A stretch of 64,000 nucleotides of DNA from Lactococcus termiticola (GCF_003116835.1 NZ_BFFO01000001.1:1-64000), one strand, 5' to 3'; shown: positions 26,382 to 37,514, counted from the stretch's first letter. Numbers and translations: made by a program. The notes: generated by a model from the letters alone, not told the origin.

Positions 26382-27824
26382 TTAAAGGACAGCCAGGACG
26401 GCGAAGTTCAAGATAAAGAGGAGGGCTACAACCCAAACAATTGGCTTGATATCACGGATTTTGCCAGTGAAGACCTTGACCAGGATAAAGGTAATGAAAC
26501 CTGCTGCAATCCCGTAAGAGATAGAGTAGGCAAAGCCCATGAATACTGAGGCAAAGAAGCAAGGAATCGCTTCAGCCAAGTCACGCCAGTTGATTTCCTT
26601 AAATGAACCGAGCATCATCATCCCGACGATAATCAGGATAGGAGCGGTCGCCTGGGTCGGCACGAGGGCCAAGAGTGGCAGGAAGAGGCTAGAAATGGCA
26701 AAGAGGACAGCGACCACGATAGATGTCAGACCAGTCCGACCTCCGGCCCCAATCCCAGCAGCAGACTCGACATAAACGGTCGTGTTTGATGTCCCAAAGA
26801 TAGCACCAATCGGTGTTGCAATCATATCTGCAAAGAGGGCCTTGTCCATCTTAGAAGAGAAACCACGAGAGTTTTCCATGTCTTTGAAATCCTGGTCGGT
26901 AAAGATACCAGTAGAGCGACCAGTACCGATAAAGGTCCCAATCGGGTCAAAGATAGAGGTCAATGAGAAGGCCAGAATCGTCATCAGGACTTCAAAAATC
27001 TTATTAGAATCTGCAAAGAGGGTCCCGAAGCCTTTAGGACCAAAGGCTGCACCAAAGGTTTGCCCCATCTGGTTGAAGGCTGTGCCCAGGTTGTTTTGCT
27101 GGAAGAGGTGGGCAAAGTCTGGGGCAAAGCCAGCCACCTTGCCACCTGCAAGGACGACGATGATGGCAACGACTGTGGTCACCAGGATAGAGAGGATGAT
27201 GCCCGCCTTCCATTTGCGAAGAACAAAGAAGATGGTCACAGCAAGGCCAAGGAGTGCAATCAGAACGCCTGGATTATTGAAGGCCACGAGCTCAGGCACG
27301 ATAGATGAGTTGGCTGTGATGGTCCCGCCAGCATTTTGATAGGTCCCTGGGTCAGCGATAAATTGTAAAATGCCTGCATTTTTAATCCCGATGTAGGCAA
27401 TGAAAATCCCGATACCGCCACCGATCGCATGTTGAAGGCTTTGAGGAATGCCGAGGATAATCATCTTACGAACGCTGGTAAAGGTAATGATGATATTGAC
27501 AATCCCACAGATGAAGACCATGGCCAGGGCCTCCTGCCAGGTATAGCCCAAAGACAGGACGACCGTGTAGGCAAAGAAGGCGTTGAGTCCCATCCCTGGT
27601 GCCAGTGCGTAAGGGACGTTGGCAATCAGGCCGATGGCGACAGTCCCTACGATAGAGGCCAGGATGGTCGCCAAGAATACTGCCTGAACCGGCATACCTG
27701 TTGAGCTCAAGACCTGCGGGTTGACAAATAAAATATAGCTCATGGCAAAGAAGGTCGTCAGCCCTGCCATGATTTCACGGCTGACCGTAGTGCCGTTTTC
27801 TTCAAGTTTGAATAACTTGTTCAC
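26382..27824 (-). CDS. pbuG: NCS2/AzgA-type hypoxanthine-guanine permease
   Basis: The 480-residue permease starts with GTG after AAGGAG. It has about 12-14 helices and the AzgA-branch signatures ALAPGMGLNAFFAYTVV, GIPQSLQHAIGGGIGIFIAYIG and SIFDPIGTFIGTG, then SAAGIGAGGRTGLTS. This branch (PbuG/PbuO in Bacillus) takes up guanine, hypoxanthine or adenine with protons. The promoter carries a PurBox at the activation position used in L. lactis, which fits purine-starvation induction. The exact base transported cannot be told. Confidence 0.88.
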   Translation of the reverse strand: MNKLFKLEENGTTVSREIMAGLTTFFAMSYILFVNPQVLSSTGMPVQAVFLATILASIVGTVAIGLIANVPYALAPGMGLNAFFAYTVVLSLGYTWQEALAMVFICGIVNIIITFTSVRKMIILGIPQSLQHAIGGGIGIFIAYIGIKNAGILQFIADPGTYQNAGGTITANSSIVPELVAFNNPGVLIALLGLAVTIFFVLRKWKAGIILSILVTTVVAIIVVLAGGKVAGFAPDFAHLFQQNNLGTAFNQMGQTFGAAFGPKGFGTLFADSNKIFEVLMTILAFSLTSIFDPIGTFIGTGRSTGIFTDQDFKDMENSRGFSSKMDKALFADMIATPIGAIFGTSNTTVYVESAAGIGAGGRTGLTSIVVAVLFAISSLFLPLLALVPTQATAPILIIVGMMMLGSFKEINWRDLAEAIPCFFASVFMGFAYSISYGIAAGFITFILVKVFTGKIRDIKPIVWVVALLFILNFAVLAVL

Positions 27825-27851
27825 GAATAATCTCCTTATTAAAAAATGATA

Positions 27852-27933
27852 TACTTTCATTTTAGTGCGATTTTAGGAAGCTTACAAGTCTGACTCTTTT
27901 ATCTTCTCTTTTATCCTTCAAATGTTCGGAAAT
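27852..27933 (-). promoter_or_regulatory. PurR-activated promoter with PurBox
   Basis: On the minus strand TTGTAA (27887-27882) and TAAAAT (27864-27859) are 17 nt apart. The sequence ATTTCCGAACATT (27933-27921) fits the lactococcal PurBox AWWWCCGAACWWT at every position. Its centre is about 75 bp before the predicted start, the spacing reported for PurR activation in L. lactis. Confidence 0.85.
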
Positions 27934-27989
27934 AGTTGATGTTTCTTGTGAAATCGCTTCCTTCGTTTCCTTATTTTATAAAAATAATG

Positions 27990-28008
27990 TGCTATAATAT
28001 TAGTCATG
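27990..28008 (+). promoter_or_regulatory. Extended -10 promoter, leaderless HAD gene
   Basis: TATAAT at 27993-27998 is preceded by TGC and followed by 7 nt before the ATG at 28006. No Shine-Dalgarno sequence is present, so translation should begin at the 5' end of the mRNA. Confidence 0.6.
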
Positions 28009-28836
28009 AAAGATGGAAAGAAATTGATTGCAATCGACCTAGACGGGACGACCCTGCAGTCAGACGGCTCAATCAGTCGCTATACCAAATATATCTTTGA
28101 GCAGGTGGAGGCCCAGGGCCATACCATCTGCATCACGACCGGCCGGCCCTACCGGATGTCCATCGACATCTACCATGAGCTGGGCCTGACCAGCCCCATG
28201 ATTAACTTCAATGGTGGCCTGACCTCACTGCCTGCCAATGCCGACTGGGAGTTTGCCAAGAAGCACCACATCGACCGGGGCTTTGTCTTTGACCTCCTCC
28301 GCCACCAGCAAAACTTTGACTTAGAGTTCTTTGCGGTCGAATACCGGCGGAAGTTCTTCCTAAATACCTTCAAGGACGTCGACCCTCAGATTTTTGGTGT
28401 CGATGAGTTTAAGGCCTACAACCGCCTGAGGGCTGACCGGATTGTCGATGACCCCCACGCCCTTCTCCTGTCTACCCGCCTCAAGGACAAGTTCCGCCTG
28501 GCCAGCGAGATCCAGGAACACTATAACAACAAGATTACCGTCTCTGCCTGGGGTGGCCCCAACGGCATTCTCGAAATCGTGCCAAAGGGTGTCTCTAAGG
28601 GCTCTGCCCTCAAACGCCTCCTTAAAAAGCTCGAGGTCCCCGCTGAAAATCTCATCGCCTTTGGTGACGAATTTAACGACGTCGAAATGTTCCAACTGGC
28701 CAAGTCATCTGGCGGTCATGCCTATGCCATGAAAAACGCCTCTGAGCGACTCATTCCTCACGCGACAGAAATCCTTCCTAAGACCAATGATGAGGATGGA
28801 GTCGCCCATCAGCTTGAAAAACTCTTCTTGAATTAA
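28006..28836 (+). CDS. Cof-type HAD-IIB phosphatase
   Basis: The 276-residue protein has HAD motif I LIAIDLDGTTLQSDG, motif II CITTGRP, motif III with Lys in KGSALKRLLKKL, and motif IV FGDEFNDVEMF. The C2 cap of the Cof subfamily lies between residues about 85 and 195. Such enzymes dephosphorylate sugar phosphates, FMN or other small metabolites. It is a single gene with its own leaderless-type promoter and terminator. It faces away from the purine permease. Confidence 0.92.
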   Translation: MKDGKKLIAIDLDGTTLQSDGSISRYTKYIFEQVEAQGHTICITTGRPYRMSIDIYHELGLTSPMINFNGGLTSLPANADWEFAKKHHIDRGFVFDLLRHQQNFDLEFFAVEYRRKFFLNTFKDVDPQIFGVDEFKAYNRLRADRIVDDPHALLLSTRLKDKFRLASEIQEHYNNKITVSAWGGPNGILEIVPKGVSKGSALKRLLKKLEVPAENLIAFGDEFNDVEMFQLAKSSGGHAYAMKNASERLIPHATEILPKTNDEDGVAHQLEKLFLN

Positions 28837-29079
28837 AATAAGAAATAGCAAGGTCACTTGACCCTGCTTTTCTTATTATGGCTTAGGGTAGAGCTTTGGA
28901 TCCTGTTGCGAGATGAGAAAAAGTGTCCACTGGACACTGGCGTTGAATAACCCTTTGATTGTGCTGCTTGTTTTAGCTATGGGCTCGAAGACTTTGCTTT
29001 GGTTTAGCTTGTGCTGCTTTAGAAAGACTTTACTAACAGCATTCTGTGAGAGAAGAAAAAGTGTCCACTGGACACTTTT
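28837..29079. other. Intergenic stretch with three hairpins
   Basis: A terminator for the HAD gene (AGCA-GGTC / GACC-TGCT) lies near 28850-28872. Two copies of the palindrome GTGTCCACTGGACAC follow at about 28923-28937 and 29055-29069, each preceded by a GAGA/AAAAAG segment. The right copy, with its T-run on the minus strand, terminates the protease gene. The segment between repeats TTGTGCTGCTT twice. No gene is seen. Confidence 0.6.
29055..29075 (-). terminator. Terminator of the papain-like protease gene
   Basis: GTGTCCA/TGGACAC stem with A- and T-runs on both sides, 10 nt after the stop on the minus strand. It is bidirectional in form. Confidence 0.75.
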
Positions 29080-31452
29080 TTAATTAGCCGCATACCAGGC
29101 AATGCCTTCATAGGTCCAGCCTTGATGCTTAACCAATTGATCGCGTTCATAACTGCTGAGGGTCTCAAAGTGAGCCCCTACACCTGCTTTAGCATTAAAG
29201 AGCCGATAAACTGGACGACCTGATTTGTCCATTGAATGAAAAGCAATACCCTCACTCTTCCAGCCAAATTGGTGGGTTAACACAGAGACTTCATTGGTTG
29301 ATTCTGTATAGAGGTGCTCTCCAGATTGAGGTTGATAAACCCGATAAACATTGTCACCAGAGGCTGGTGCATTCCAGGCAAGACCTTCCTTGATCCAGTT
29401 TGCGTCCAGCTTTGGTGCCTGCTGGTATTCATAAGCGCTAGCTGTGAAAAGATGGGCCAGACTTACCTTGTTATAGAGGCGATAGACCGGAATGGTCGCA
29501 ACAGCTTTCCATTTAGCGTAAAGCGTCTTGTCCGCATTGACCGGACTTGAGAAGTCATAAGCCTTGGTCAGGCCACTATCGCTATACCAACCCACAAAGC
29601 GATAACCCGCCCTGGAAGGATTCACTGGTTTTGAAATCTTAGCCCCAGGCAGCACATTTTTTGCGCTCACACTTGAGCCTCCATTACTGTTAAAGCTGAC
29701 CTTATAGCCCTTAGCCAGCCTAGTATGGGCATCGATATAGAGGTTTTGGCCATCCGCTACTGTTGAAGAATATAAGGGAATGACTTGGCCATTATAAATC
29801 ATGCTTGAAGCCTTGCTGGTCAATACAGGCCGTGTTGCCGATGAGGCTGTGGCCAGATTTTGAACGGGAAGTGTGAAATCCTTAAAGCTTGTCATATTGC
29901 TAACCTGGAGGGCCACACTAAAGCTTGTATTATTAGGGATACTGACATCAGAAAAGGGGATGGTCTGATAACCCGCATCTGTGAAACTATAACTTCCCAG
30001 TGTCCTAAAATCTGACAGCTTCGTATTGCTGGTCACCCCACCTAGCTTATAGAGCACATTGACCTTGACACCTGCTTCTTCAACATCAGCCGAGATAGAG
30101 TCCAAAATTTCTGAGCCGCTGGCTGAGCTCGTGCCTGTTTTGTAGCTATTGATAAAGAGGTTGTTATTCGTCGTCGCTAACGATGCATTGCTTCCAAAAT
30201 CCAAATAGTAGCTGCTCGCTTCTGCTGAGGTATTGGTTGCCGTATAGTTTTTAGTCGCCACTGTCTTTGTGACCGTGTCTGCAATCACCTCAGAACTTTG
30301 CAAGAAAAGATCCGCATAAGAAAGGTAGAAATAGCCTGAGTTTCCCCAACCGCTTCCCCAGGAATTCTTGACCAAAAAGGCCCCATTCATCCCTGGATTT
30401 TGCTTGAAATTACTGGCTGCATAGCTGTCATTCCATCCTACGATTTCTACTTCATGGTCTGTCAAGACATATTGCTGTCCGTTGGAACTATAGGTCAATG
30501 GAGTAGGATTAGCTTTGCTGTATGTCGTTGAACCCACTGCACTATATGGTGTATATGAGGTCAAATCCCCATTAGCCGCCTTCTGTTCGGACAAGCCACC
30601 ATAGTTAAAGTCCGACTTCCCATCAAAGCTATATTCTGCCGAAATACCAATCTGGGCCGTCCCATATTGATAGACCAGCTGCTTAATTTGGGCAAGGCGA
30701 GCAGCCAAAGCAGTGCCTGTAGGTAGACTGCTGACACTGTTCCCCACAAGTTTGTAACTGTTGCTTACATGAAGGCCTGAGGCTTTGAGTGCATTAAAAG
30801 TCGCCTTTTTAATGGGGACGTCATTAGCCTGCCACATATTCTGTGTGAGGCTAGCTGAGGTCAGTCTTGGGTCATAGCCCAAGACGCTCATGCTCGGCAC
30901 ATAGTCAAGCGTATTCCCATCTCCAAGCTTTCTAAAATCGCCCGCTGAATACATGATGGCTAAAGGATTCGACGCATCACTAAACGCATTATCAGCCGCC
31001 AGATAATCATAGTAGGCAGGGAGAAGATTGGTCACATTTAAGTCCAATGTTTTCTTCGCCCCAATTTGTATGCTATCAATCCCCGCGTAATCCCAACAAA
31101 TGCCCAAATCATTTTGATTTAAGACCGGTGTGCTAGGAGATTTATAGCTGGCTGGAAGGGTGGAAGCCGTCAAAATAGCAGATGAATGTTGCTGCTCTGT
31201 GATCCCTGATGCCCCTAGGCTGCTGTCAGCTGCCTGACTTTGACTTTGAAGCTTGTTTGAGGAGGCATCCTCATTTGGAAAGTTGCTAGGAATTAAATCC
31301 CCCGACAAATTGCCCTGGCTGGTGACCCTAGCTGGGCGAATAAGCTTTGGTGCAACTTTGACATCCGCAGTCAGCGCAAAGCTTTTTGTCTGGCCAAGGC
31401 TTGCACCAAGGACGAGAGCCGCTGTTAAAAATAAATATGATTTTTTCTGCAT
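29080..31452 (-). CDS. Secreted papain-like (C1) protease with InlB and DUF5648 repeats
   Basis: The 790-residue protein has a Sec signal peptide (cut near SFA-LTA). A C1A peptidase domain follows: VLNQNDLGICWDYAGIDS holds the catalytic Cys, LTDHEVEIVGWND the His, and LVKNSWGSGWGNSGYFYLSY the Asn. Next is a beta-rich region (about 400-580), one InlB-type repeat (YKVSFNSNGG to LYAKWKA), and three DUF5648-like units (VYRLYN...LFT, VYRVYQ...LYT, VYRLFN...HFET). No LPxTG motif or membrane tail is present, so it is released or held by its repeats. Its target is unknown. The catalytic triad is complete, so it should be active. Confidence 0.85.
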   Translation of the reverse strand: MQKKSYLFLTAALVLGASLGQTKSFALTADVKVAPKLIRPARVTSQGNLSGDLIPSNFPNEDASSNKLQSQSQAADSSLGASGITEQQHSSAILTASTLPASYKSPSTPVLNQNDLGICWDYAGIDSIQIGAKKTLDLNVTNLLPAYYDYLAADNAFSDASNPLAIMYSAGDFRKLGDGNTLDYVPSMSVLGYDPRLTSASLTQNMWQANDVPIKKATFNALKASGLHVSNSYKLVGNSVSSLPTGTALAARLAQIKQLVYQYGTAQIGISAEYSFDGKSDFNYGGLSEQKAANGDLTSYTPYSAVGSTTYSKANPTPLTYSSNGQQYVLTDHEVEIVGWNDSYAASNFKQNPGMNGAFLVKNSWGSGWGNSGYFYLSYADLFLQSSEVIADTVTKTVATKNYTATNTSAEASSYYLDFGSNASLATTNNNLFINSYKTGTSSASGSEILDSISADVEEAGVKVNVLYKLGGVTSNTKLSDFRTLGSYSFTDAGYQTIPFSDVSIPNNTSFSVALQVSNMTSFKDFTLPVQNLATASSATRPVLTSKASSMIYNGQVIPLYSSTVADGQNLYIDAHTRLAKGYKVSFNSNGGSSVSAKNVLPGAKISKPVNPSRAGYRFVGWYSDSGLTKAYDFSSPVNADKTLYAKWKAVATIPVYRLYNKVSLAHLFTASAYEYQQAPKLDANWIKEGLAWNAPASGDNVYRVYQPQSGEHLYTESTNEVSVLTHQFGWKSEGIAFHSMDKSGRPVYRLFNAKAGVGAHFETLSSYERDQLVKHQGWTYEGIAWYAAN

Positions 31453-31707
31453 GAATTAATTTTCCTCTTGTCCTCTATTATTAAAATCAAGTATAATTTA
31501 ATTTAACTAGTAAGTCAAGTTTTTCTGAAAGGGCTTTCTCTGTTACGAAATCGCTTATTCTACGCCCGCTTCAAAAGCCGTCTTTATCACCCTCAAGACC
31601 GCCTGTCAAAGACCTTTGACAGGCCTTTCCCTTTAACTTCCTGGCTCATCGGAGTAAAATTAAAATGTAAACGGTCAACAGTTAAAAAGATTACAAGGAG
31701 AATAAAA
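31453..31707. promoter_or_regulatory. lut promoter region with palindrome and cre-like site
   Basis: The perfect inverted repeat GCCTGTCAAAG-AC-CTTTGACAGGC spans 31601-31624 (11-bp arms). Close downstream are TTTAAC (31632-31637), a 17-nt spacer and TAAAAT (31655-31660). A cre-like sequence TGTAAACGGTCAAC (31666-31679, 12 of 14 matches) then overlaps the start. The ribosome site AAGGAG precedes lutA. This suggests one specific regulator plus CcpA repression. The left part holds nothing else. Confidence 0.6.
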
Positions 31708-32484
31708 ATGAAAGTATCCATATTTTCAACTTGTGTCATGGACATGCTCTTTCCAAAAGTCGGCATTGCTGTGGTAGAAGTTTTAGAACGTTTAGGCATT
31801 GAAACAGATTTCCCAGAAGACCAGGTCTGCTGCGGACAGCCTACATATAATTCAGGTCTTGTAAAAGAATCTATGGCAACCATCAAGCACCAGATTGATG
31901 CTTTTGAAAAATCTGACTATGTCGTTGGGCTTGCAGGTTCTTGTAGCGGGATGTTCGTCGAATATCCTCATATGTTTGAAGAAAGCGACCCTTACCACCA
32001 AAAAGCACTGGATTTGGTTGAGAAATCTTACGAATTCACACAATTTATTTATCACGTGCTTGGCTTAAAAGATGTCGGTGCTACATTTGACGGTGAAAAA
32101 GCGACTTATCACCGTTCTTGCCATATGACACGTATTTTGGGTGAACGTGAAGCACCATTTATCCTTTTGGACAATGTTAAAGGTTTGGAAATGGTCCCAC
32201 TGGGTCACCTCGAAAACTGCTGTGGTTTCGGTGGAACCTTCTCTGTGAAATCACCAGAAATTTCTGAAATGATGGTCACTGAAAAAATGAATGACATCGT
32301 GGCTACTGATGCAGAAATCCTCATTTCTGCAGACCTCGGTTGCTTGATGAACATCGCAGGGAAATTCAACCGTGAAGGTAAGAGCATCAAAGTCATGCAC
32401 ATCGCTGAAGTCCTCAACCATAATGTTGACCTTGAACGCATGGAAATGACGACCAATCCAGTATTTGCAAAGGCAGGTAACTAA
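31708..32484 (+). CDS. lutA: Lactate utilization protein A (cysteine-rich Fe-S protein)
   Basis: The 258-residue protein has two CCG domains, DQVCCGQPTYNSG and NCCGFGGTFSVK, each preceded by an upstream Cys (STCV, HRSC). This is the pattern of LutA/YkgE and the GlpC/heterodisulfide reductase family. With LutB and LutC it oxidises L-lactate to pyruvate on iron-sulfur clusters. The lutB start lies 2 nt after its stop, so the operon is lutA-lutB-lutC. Confidence 0.93.
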   Translation: MKVSIFSTCVMDMLFPKVGIAVVEVLERLGIETDFPEDQVCCGQPTYNSGLVKESMATIKHQIDAFEKSDYVVGLAGSCSGMFVEYPHMFEESDPYHQKALDLVEKSYEFTQFIYHVLGLKDVGATFDGEKATYHRSCHMTRILGEREAPFILLDNVKGLEMVPLGHLENCCGFGGTFSVKSPEISEMMVTEKMNDIVATDAEILISADLGCLMNIAGKFNREGKSIKVMHIAEVLNHNVDLERMEMTTNPVFAKAGN

Positions 32485-32486
32485 AT

Positions 32487-33965
32487 ATGGGATTATCAAC
32501 AAGTACAAAAACATTTGCAGAACGTGTCGAAGATTCTAAAAAAGACGAATTTGCACGAAAAGCCGTTGCCAAAGCTCAAGATGCACAATGGGACAAACGT
32601 GAAACTGCCCGTGAAGAACTCGGCAACTGGCAAGAATGGCGTGATATCGCTGAATCAATCCGTCAACATACGCTGACCCACCTGCCTCACTATCTCGAAG
32701 AATTCTCTGATAATGTTGCAAAACGTGGGGGACACGTCTTCTTTGCTCAAACCGCTGAAGAAGCAAAAAACTATGTCCGTGATGTCATTGTCGAAAAGAA
32801 TGCTAAAAATGTCGTAAAATCTAAGTCAATGGTCACCACCGAAGTGGACATCGACCCAATGCTGGTAGAACTCGGTGACATCGACGTCCTCGAAACTGAC
32901 TTGGCAGAATTTATCCTCCAAGTTGCCGACTGGGACGAACCAAGTCACATCGTCTTCCCAGCCCTTCACAAAAATCGCGACCAAATCCGTGACATCTTCG
33001 CTGCTAAGCTCGGTTACGACGGAGACAACGACCCTAAAAACCTGGCACGTTGCGCCCGCGATACCATGCGTAAGCTCTTCCTCAAATCAGAAGTCGGCAT
33101 CACAGGTTGTAACTTCGCCATCGCTGATACTGGTCAAATCAATCTTTCTACCAATGAAGGAAATGCGGATTTGACCATCTCTATCCCTAAAACACAAATC
33201 GTACTCATGGGGATGGAGCGTATCGTACCTTCTATCAAAGAAGCGGAAATTCTTGATAATATGCTTGCTAGAAGTGCCGTTGGTCAAAAACTCACCACCT
33301 ACGTGACTTTTGCTGGTCAAAAAGCCGAAGACGAATCCGATGGCCCTGAAGACTTCCACGTGGTCATCGTCGATAACGGCCGTTCTAACGCCATCGGTAC
33401 GGCCTTTGAGTCTGTCCTTCAATGTATCCGTTGTGGTGCCTGCCTGAACGTCTGCCCTGTTTATCGCCAAATCGGTGGCCATGCTTACGGTTCTATCTAT
33501 CCTGGCCCTATCGGTTCTGTCCTCTCCCCAGTCCTTGGTGGTTACGAAGACTACGGTGACCTGCCTTACGCTTCTACCCTCTGTGGGGCTTGTACAGATA
33601 CCTGTCCGGTCAAAATTCCATTGCACGAGCTCTTAATCGAACACCGTAAGGTCATGGAAGATGATCTCAAAATGCACCATGACGGCGCCTTTGTGAATTT
33701 TGAAATGCAAACCGTCGGTCAAGGGACTGGCCATAAATGGATGTTCAATGCTGCCCTTAACCTTGGACACACAGGGATGGCCATGCTCCCTAAAAACAAA
33801 GAAGTGACCGTCGAAGGTAGCCTCTTTGAAAATGGGGCCATCAAGAAGGCCCCAGCCCTTGCCAAGGGCTGGACCGACGTCCGTGACTTACCAGTCGCAC
33901 CAAAACACAAAGACCAATTCCGTCAATGGTATAAAAAACACCAAGCAGAGAAAGGAGAGAAATAA
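32487..33965 (+). CDS. lutB: Lactate utilization protein B (iron-sulfur)
   Basis: The 492-residue protein has an N-terminal LUD domain (KNVVKSKSMVTTEVDIDPML, GITGCNFAIADTGQI). It then has two ferredoxin-like clusters, CIRCGACLNVCPVYRQIGGH and CGACTDTCPVKIPLHELL. This matches LutB/YkgF in length and order. It carries electrons within the lactate oxidation complex. The lutC gene begins one base into its stop region. Confidence 0.95.
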   Translation: MGLSTSTKTFAERVEDSKKDEFARKAVAKAQDAQWDKRETAREELGNWQEWRDIAESIRQHTLTHLPHYLEEFSDNVAKRGGHVFFAQTAEEAKNYVRDVIVEKNAKNVVKSKSMVTTEVDIDPMLVELGDIDVLETDLAEFILQVADWDEPSHIVFPALHKNRDQIRDIFAAKLGYDGDNDPKNLARCARDTMRKLFLKSEVGITGCNFAIADTGQINLSTNEGNADLTISIPKTQIVLMGMERIVPSIKEAEILDNMLARSAVGQKLTTYVTFAGQKAEDESDGPEDFHVVIVDNGRSNAIGTAFESVLQCIRCGACLNVCPVYRQIGGHAYGSIYPGPIGSVLSPVLGGYEDYGDLPYASTLCGACTDTCPVKIPLHELLIEHRKVMEDDLKMHHDGAFVNFEMQTVGQGTGHKWMFNAALNLGHTGMAMLPKNKEVTVEGSLFENGAIKKAPALAKGWTDVRDLPVAPKHKDQFRQWYKKHQAEKGEK

Positions 33966-34651
33966 TGGCTGGAACAATTCAAAATCGTGATGCTTTCTTA
34001 AAAGTGCTGAAAGATAAACGAGGCAACCAAGAAATGCCTTTTGAGCCTTATAAGCCTATCTCTGACCTCCCTGAGACTCACTTGGCAGATAAGACCAAGG
34101 AAGAACTCATCGCCATCGCCCGCGAACAAGCCGACTTTGTTTCAGCCAATATGGTTGAAACCACTTCAAGCGAGCTCAATCAAGTCATCGCAGACTTGAT
34201 CAAATCTTCTGGCGAAGGACAAGTCATGATTCCTTCCACGCCAGAGTTTGATGAATTTGGCGTGAAACTGCCTGAAGATGCCAAAGTCGTCCAATGGCAA
34301 GTCGGCGCTGACCACCGCGAAGAGAACATCATGAACGCCCAAAACTCAAACGTTGCGGTCGCATTCGCTAAGTTCTTCCTCGCAGAATCAGCCACAGTCG
34401 TTGTCGAATCAAACGCTGGACAAGGTCGTTCACTCCACTTCCTACCAACGCACTATATCTCAATTATTCCATTGAGTCGCGTATTGCCACGTTCAACACA
34501 AGCAGCAGCCTACTTTGCGGAACATCAAAAGGAAGGCTCAACCCTCCACTTTATCTCAGGTCCCTCAAACTCAGGTGACATCGAGATGGAACTGGTCGTC
34601 GGCCTTCATGGTCCGCTTGAAATCAACTATGTGCTCGTGAACGACCTTTAA
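33965..34651 (+). CDS. lutC: Lactate utilization protein C (LUD domain)
   Basis: The 228-residue protein is a stand-alone LUD domain protein: MVETTSSELNQVIADLI, then NVAVAFAKFFLAESATVVVE, HYISIIPLSRVLP and HFISGPSNSGDIEMELVVGLHG, the last close to the conserved SxTxDIE(x)xLVxGxHGP signature. It completes the LutABC L-lactate oxidation complex. A clear terminator follows at 34706-34730. Confidence 0.95.
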   Translation: MAGTIQNRDAFLKVLKDKRGNQEMPFEPYKPISDLPETHLADKTKEELIAIAREQADFVSANMVETTSSELNQVIADLIKSSGEGQVMIPSTPEFDEFGVKLPEDAKVVQWQVGADHREENIMNAQNSNVAVAFAKFFLAESATVVVESNAGQGRSLHFLPTHYISIIPLSRVLPRSTQAAAYFAEHQKEGSTLHFISGPSNSGDIEMELVVGLHGPLEINYVLVNDL

Positions 34652-34705
34652 TCCTTGTAAAATTTATCAGGTAGCTGTTAAACACAGCGCTCTATAGCCC
34701 TTAAA

Positions 34706-34730
34706 GGCGAAGCTAAAGCTTCGCCTTTTC
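34706..34730 (+). terminator. lutABC terminator
   Basis: GGCGAAGC and GCTTCGCC form an 8-bp stem around TAAA, followed by TTTTCTT. Confidence 0.85.
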
Positions 34731-34831
34731 TTATCGCTTAGCTATTTTCAAAATCATTCATTTTTTGTGACAGTCTTTGAAGCTGTCTTTTTTGATACAT
34801 ATCTTGAGCCTTTTCCGACATTTTTTAGTAA

Positions 34832-36919
<2,088 letters not shown>

Positions 36920-37007
36920 GCTCCTATTTCATTTCTCTATCTCTAAGCATTTCGTTATAATTAGATTATAACAACATGAGAAAGAAAAATGAAAGGAGCT
37001 TTTTATT

Positions 37008-37514
37008 ATGATGAATTTCCTCAGGCAGAGTCGGACTGCCTCTCTTATTTTAACCCTGATCAGGGTCTTCTTGGGCGTCCAGTGGCTAGAGGCAGGACTG
37101 GGCAAACTCTTAGCTGAAGAGGGCTTCTCAGCTAGCGGTATCATCTCTGGAGCCCTCAACGGCAACGCTAATCCCGCCTATCCCTGGTTTACTAGCTTCC
37201 TTTCCTTCACGACCAATGCGGGCGAGAACACCTTCCTCTTTGACAGCCTGATCCCCTGGGGACAAGTCCTGGTTGGCCTCGCCCTCATCTTTGGAGCCTT
37301 CACACTGCTCGCCGGCTGGGCCGGCCTCTTGATGAACAGTTCCTTTCTTCTGGCTGGCATCATCTCTGAGAATCCAACCTTTATCTACCTGCAAATCATT
37401 ATCCTAATTGCCGGCTTCAATTCAGCAAGGGTCGGCCTAGACTACTGGATCACACCCATGCTCAGACGGAAATTCCCCTTCCTCCACAACGACATCAGCA
37501 CGATTCGCTCATAA
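37008..37514 (+). CDS. DoxX-family membrane protein (copy 1)
   Basis: The 168-residue protein has four or five helices in the DoxX/TQO small-subunit pattern: ILTLIRVFLGVQWLEAGLGK and LVGLALIFGAFTLLAGWAG. A second protein of the same build is at 46545-47066; both end in FL(H/N)NDI. Function is unknown; relatives are linked to respiration-related or stress membrane complexes. Ribosome site AAAGGAG. It converges on the Bax-inhibitor gene through a shared terminator. Confidence 0.85.
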   Translation: MMNFLRQSRTASLILTLIRVFLGVQWLEAGLGKLLAEEGFSASGIISGALNGNANPAYPWFTSFLSFTTNAGENTFLFDSLIPWGQVLVGLALIFGAFTLLAGWAGLLMNSSFLLAGIISENPTFIYLQIIILIAGFNSARVGLDYWITPMLRRKFPFLHNDISTIRS

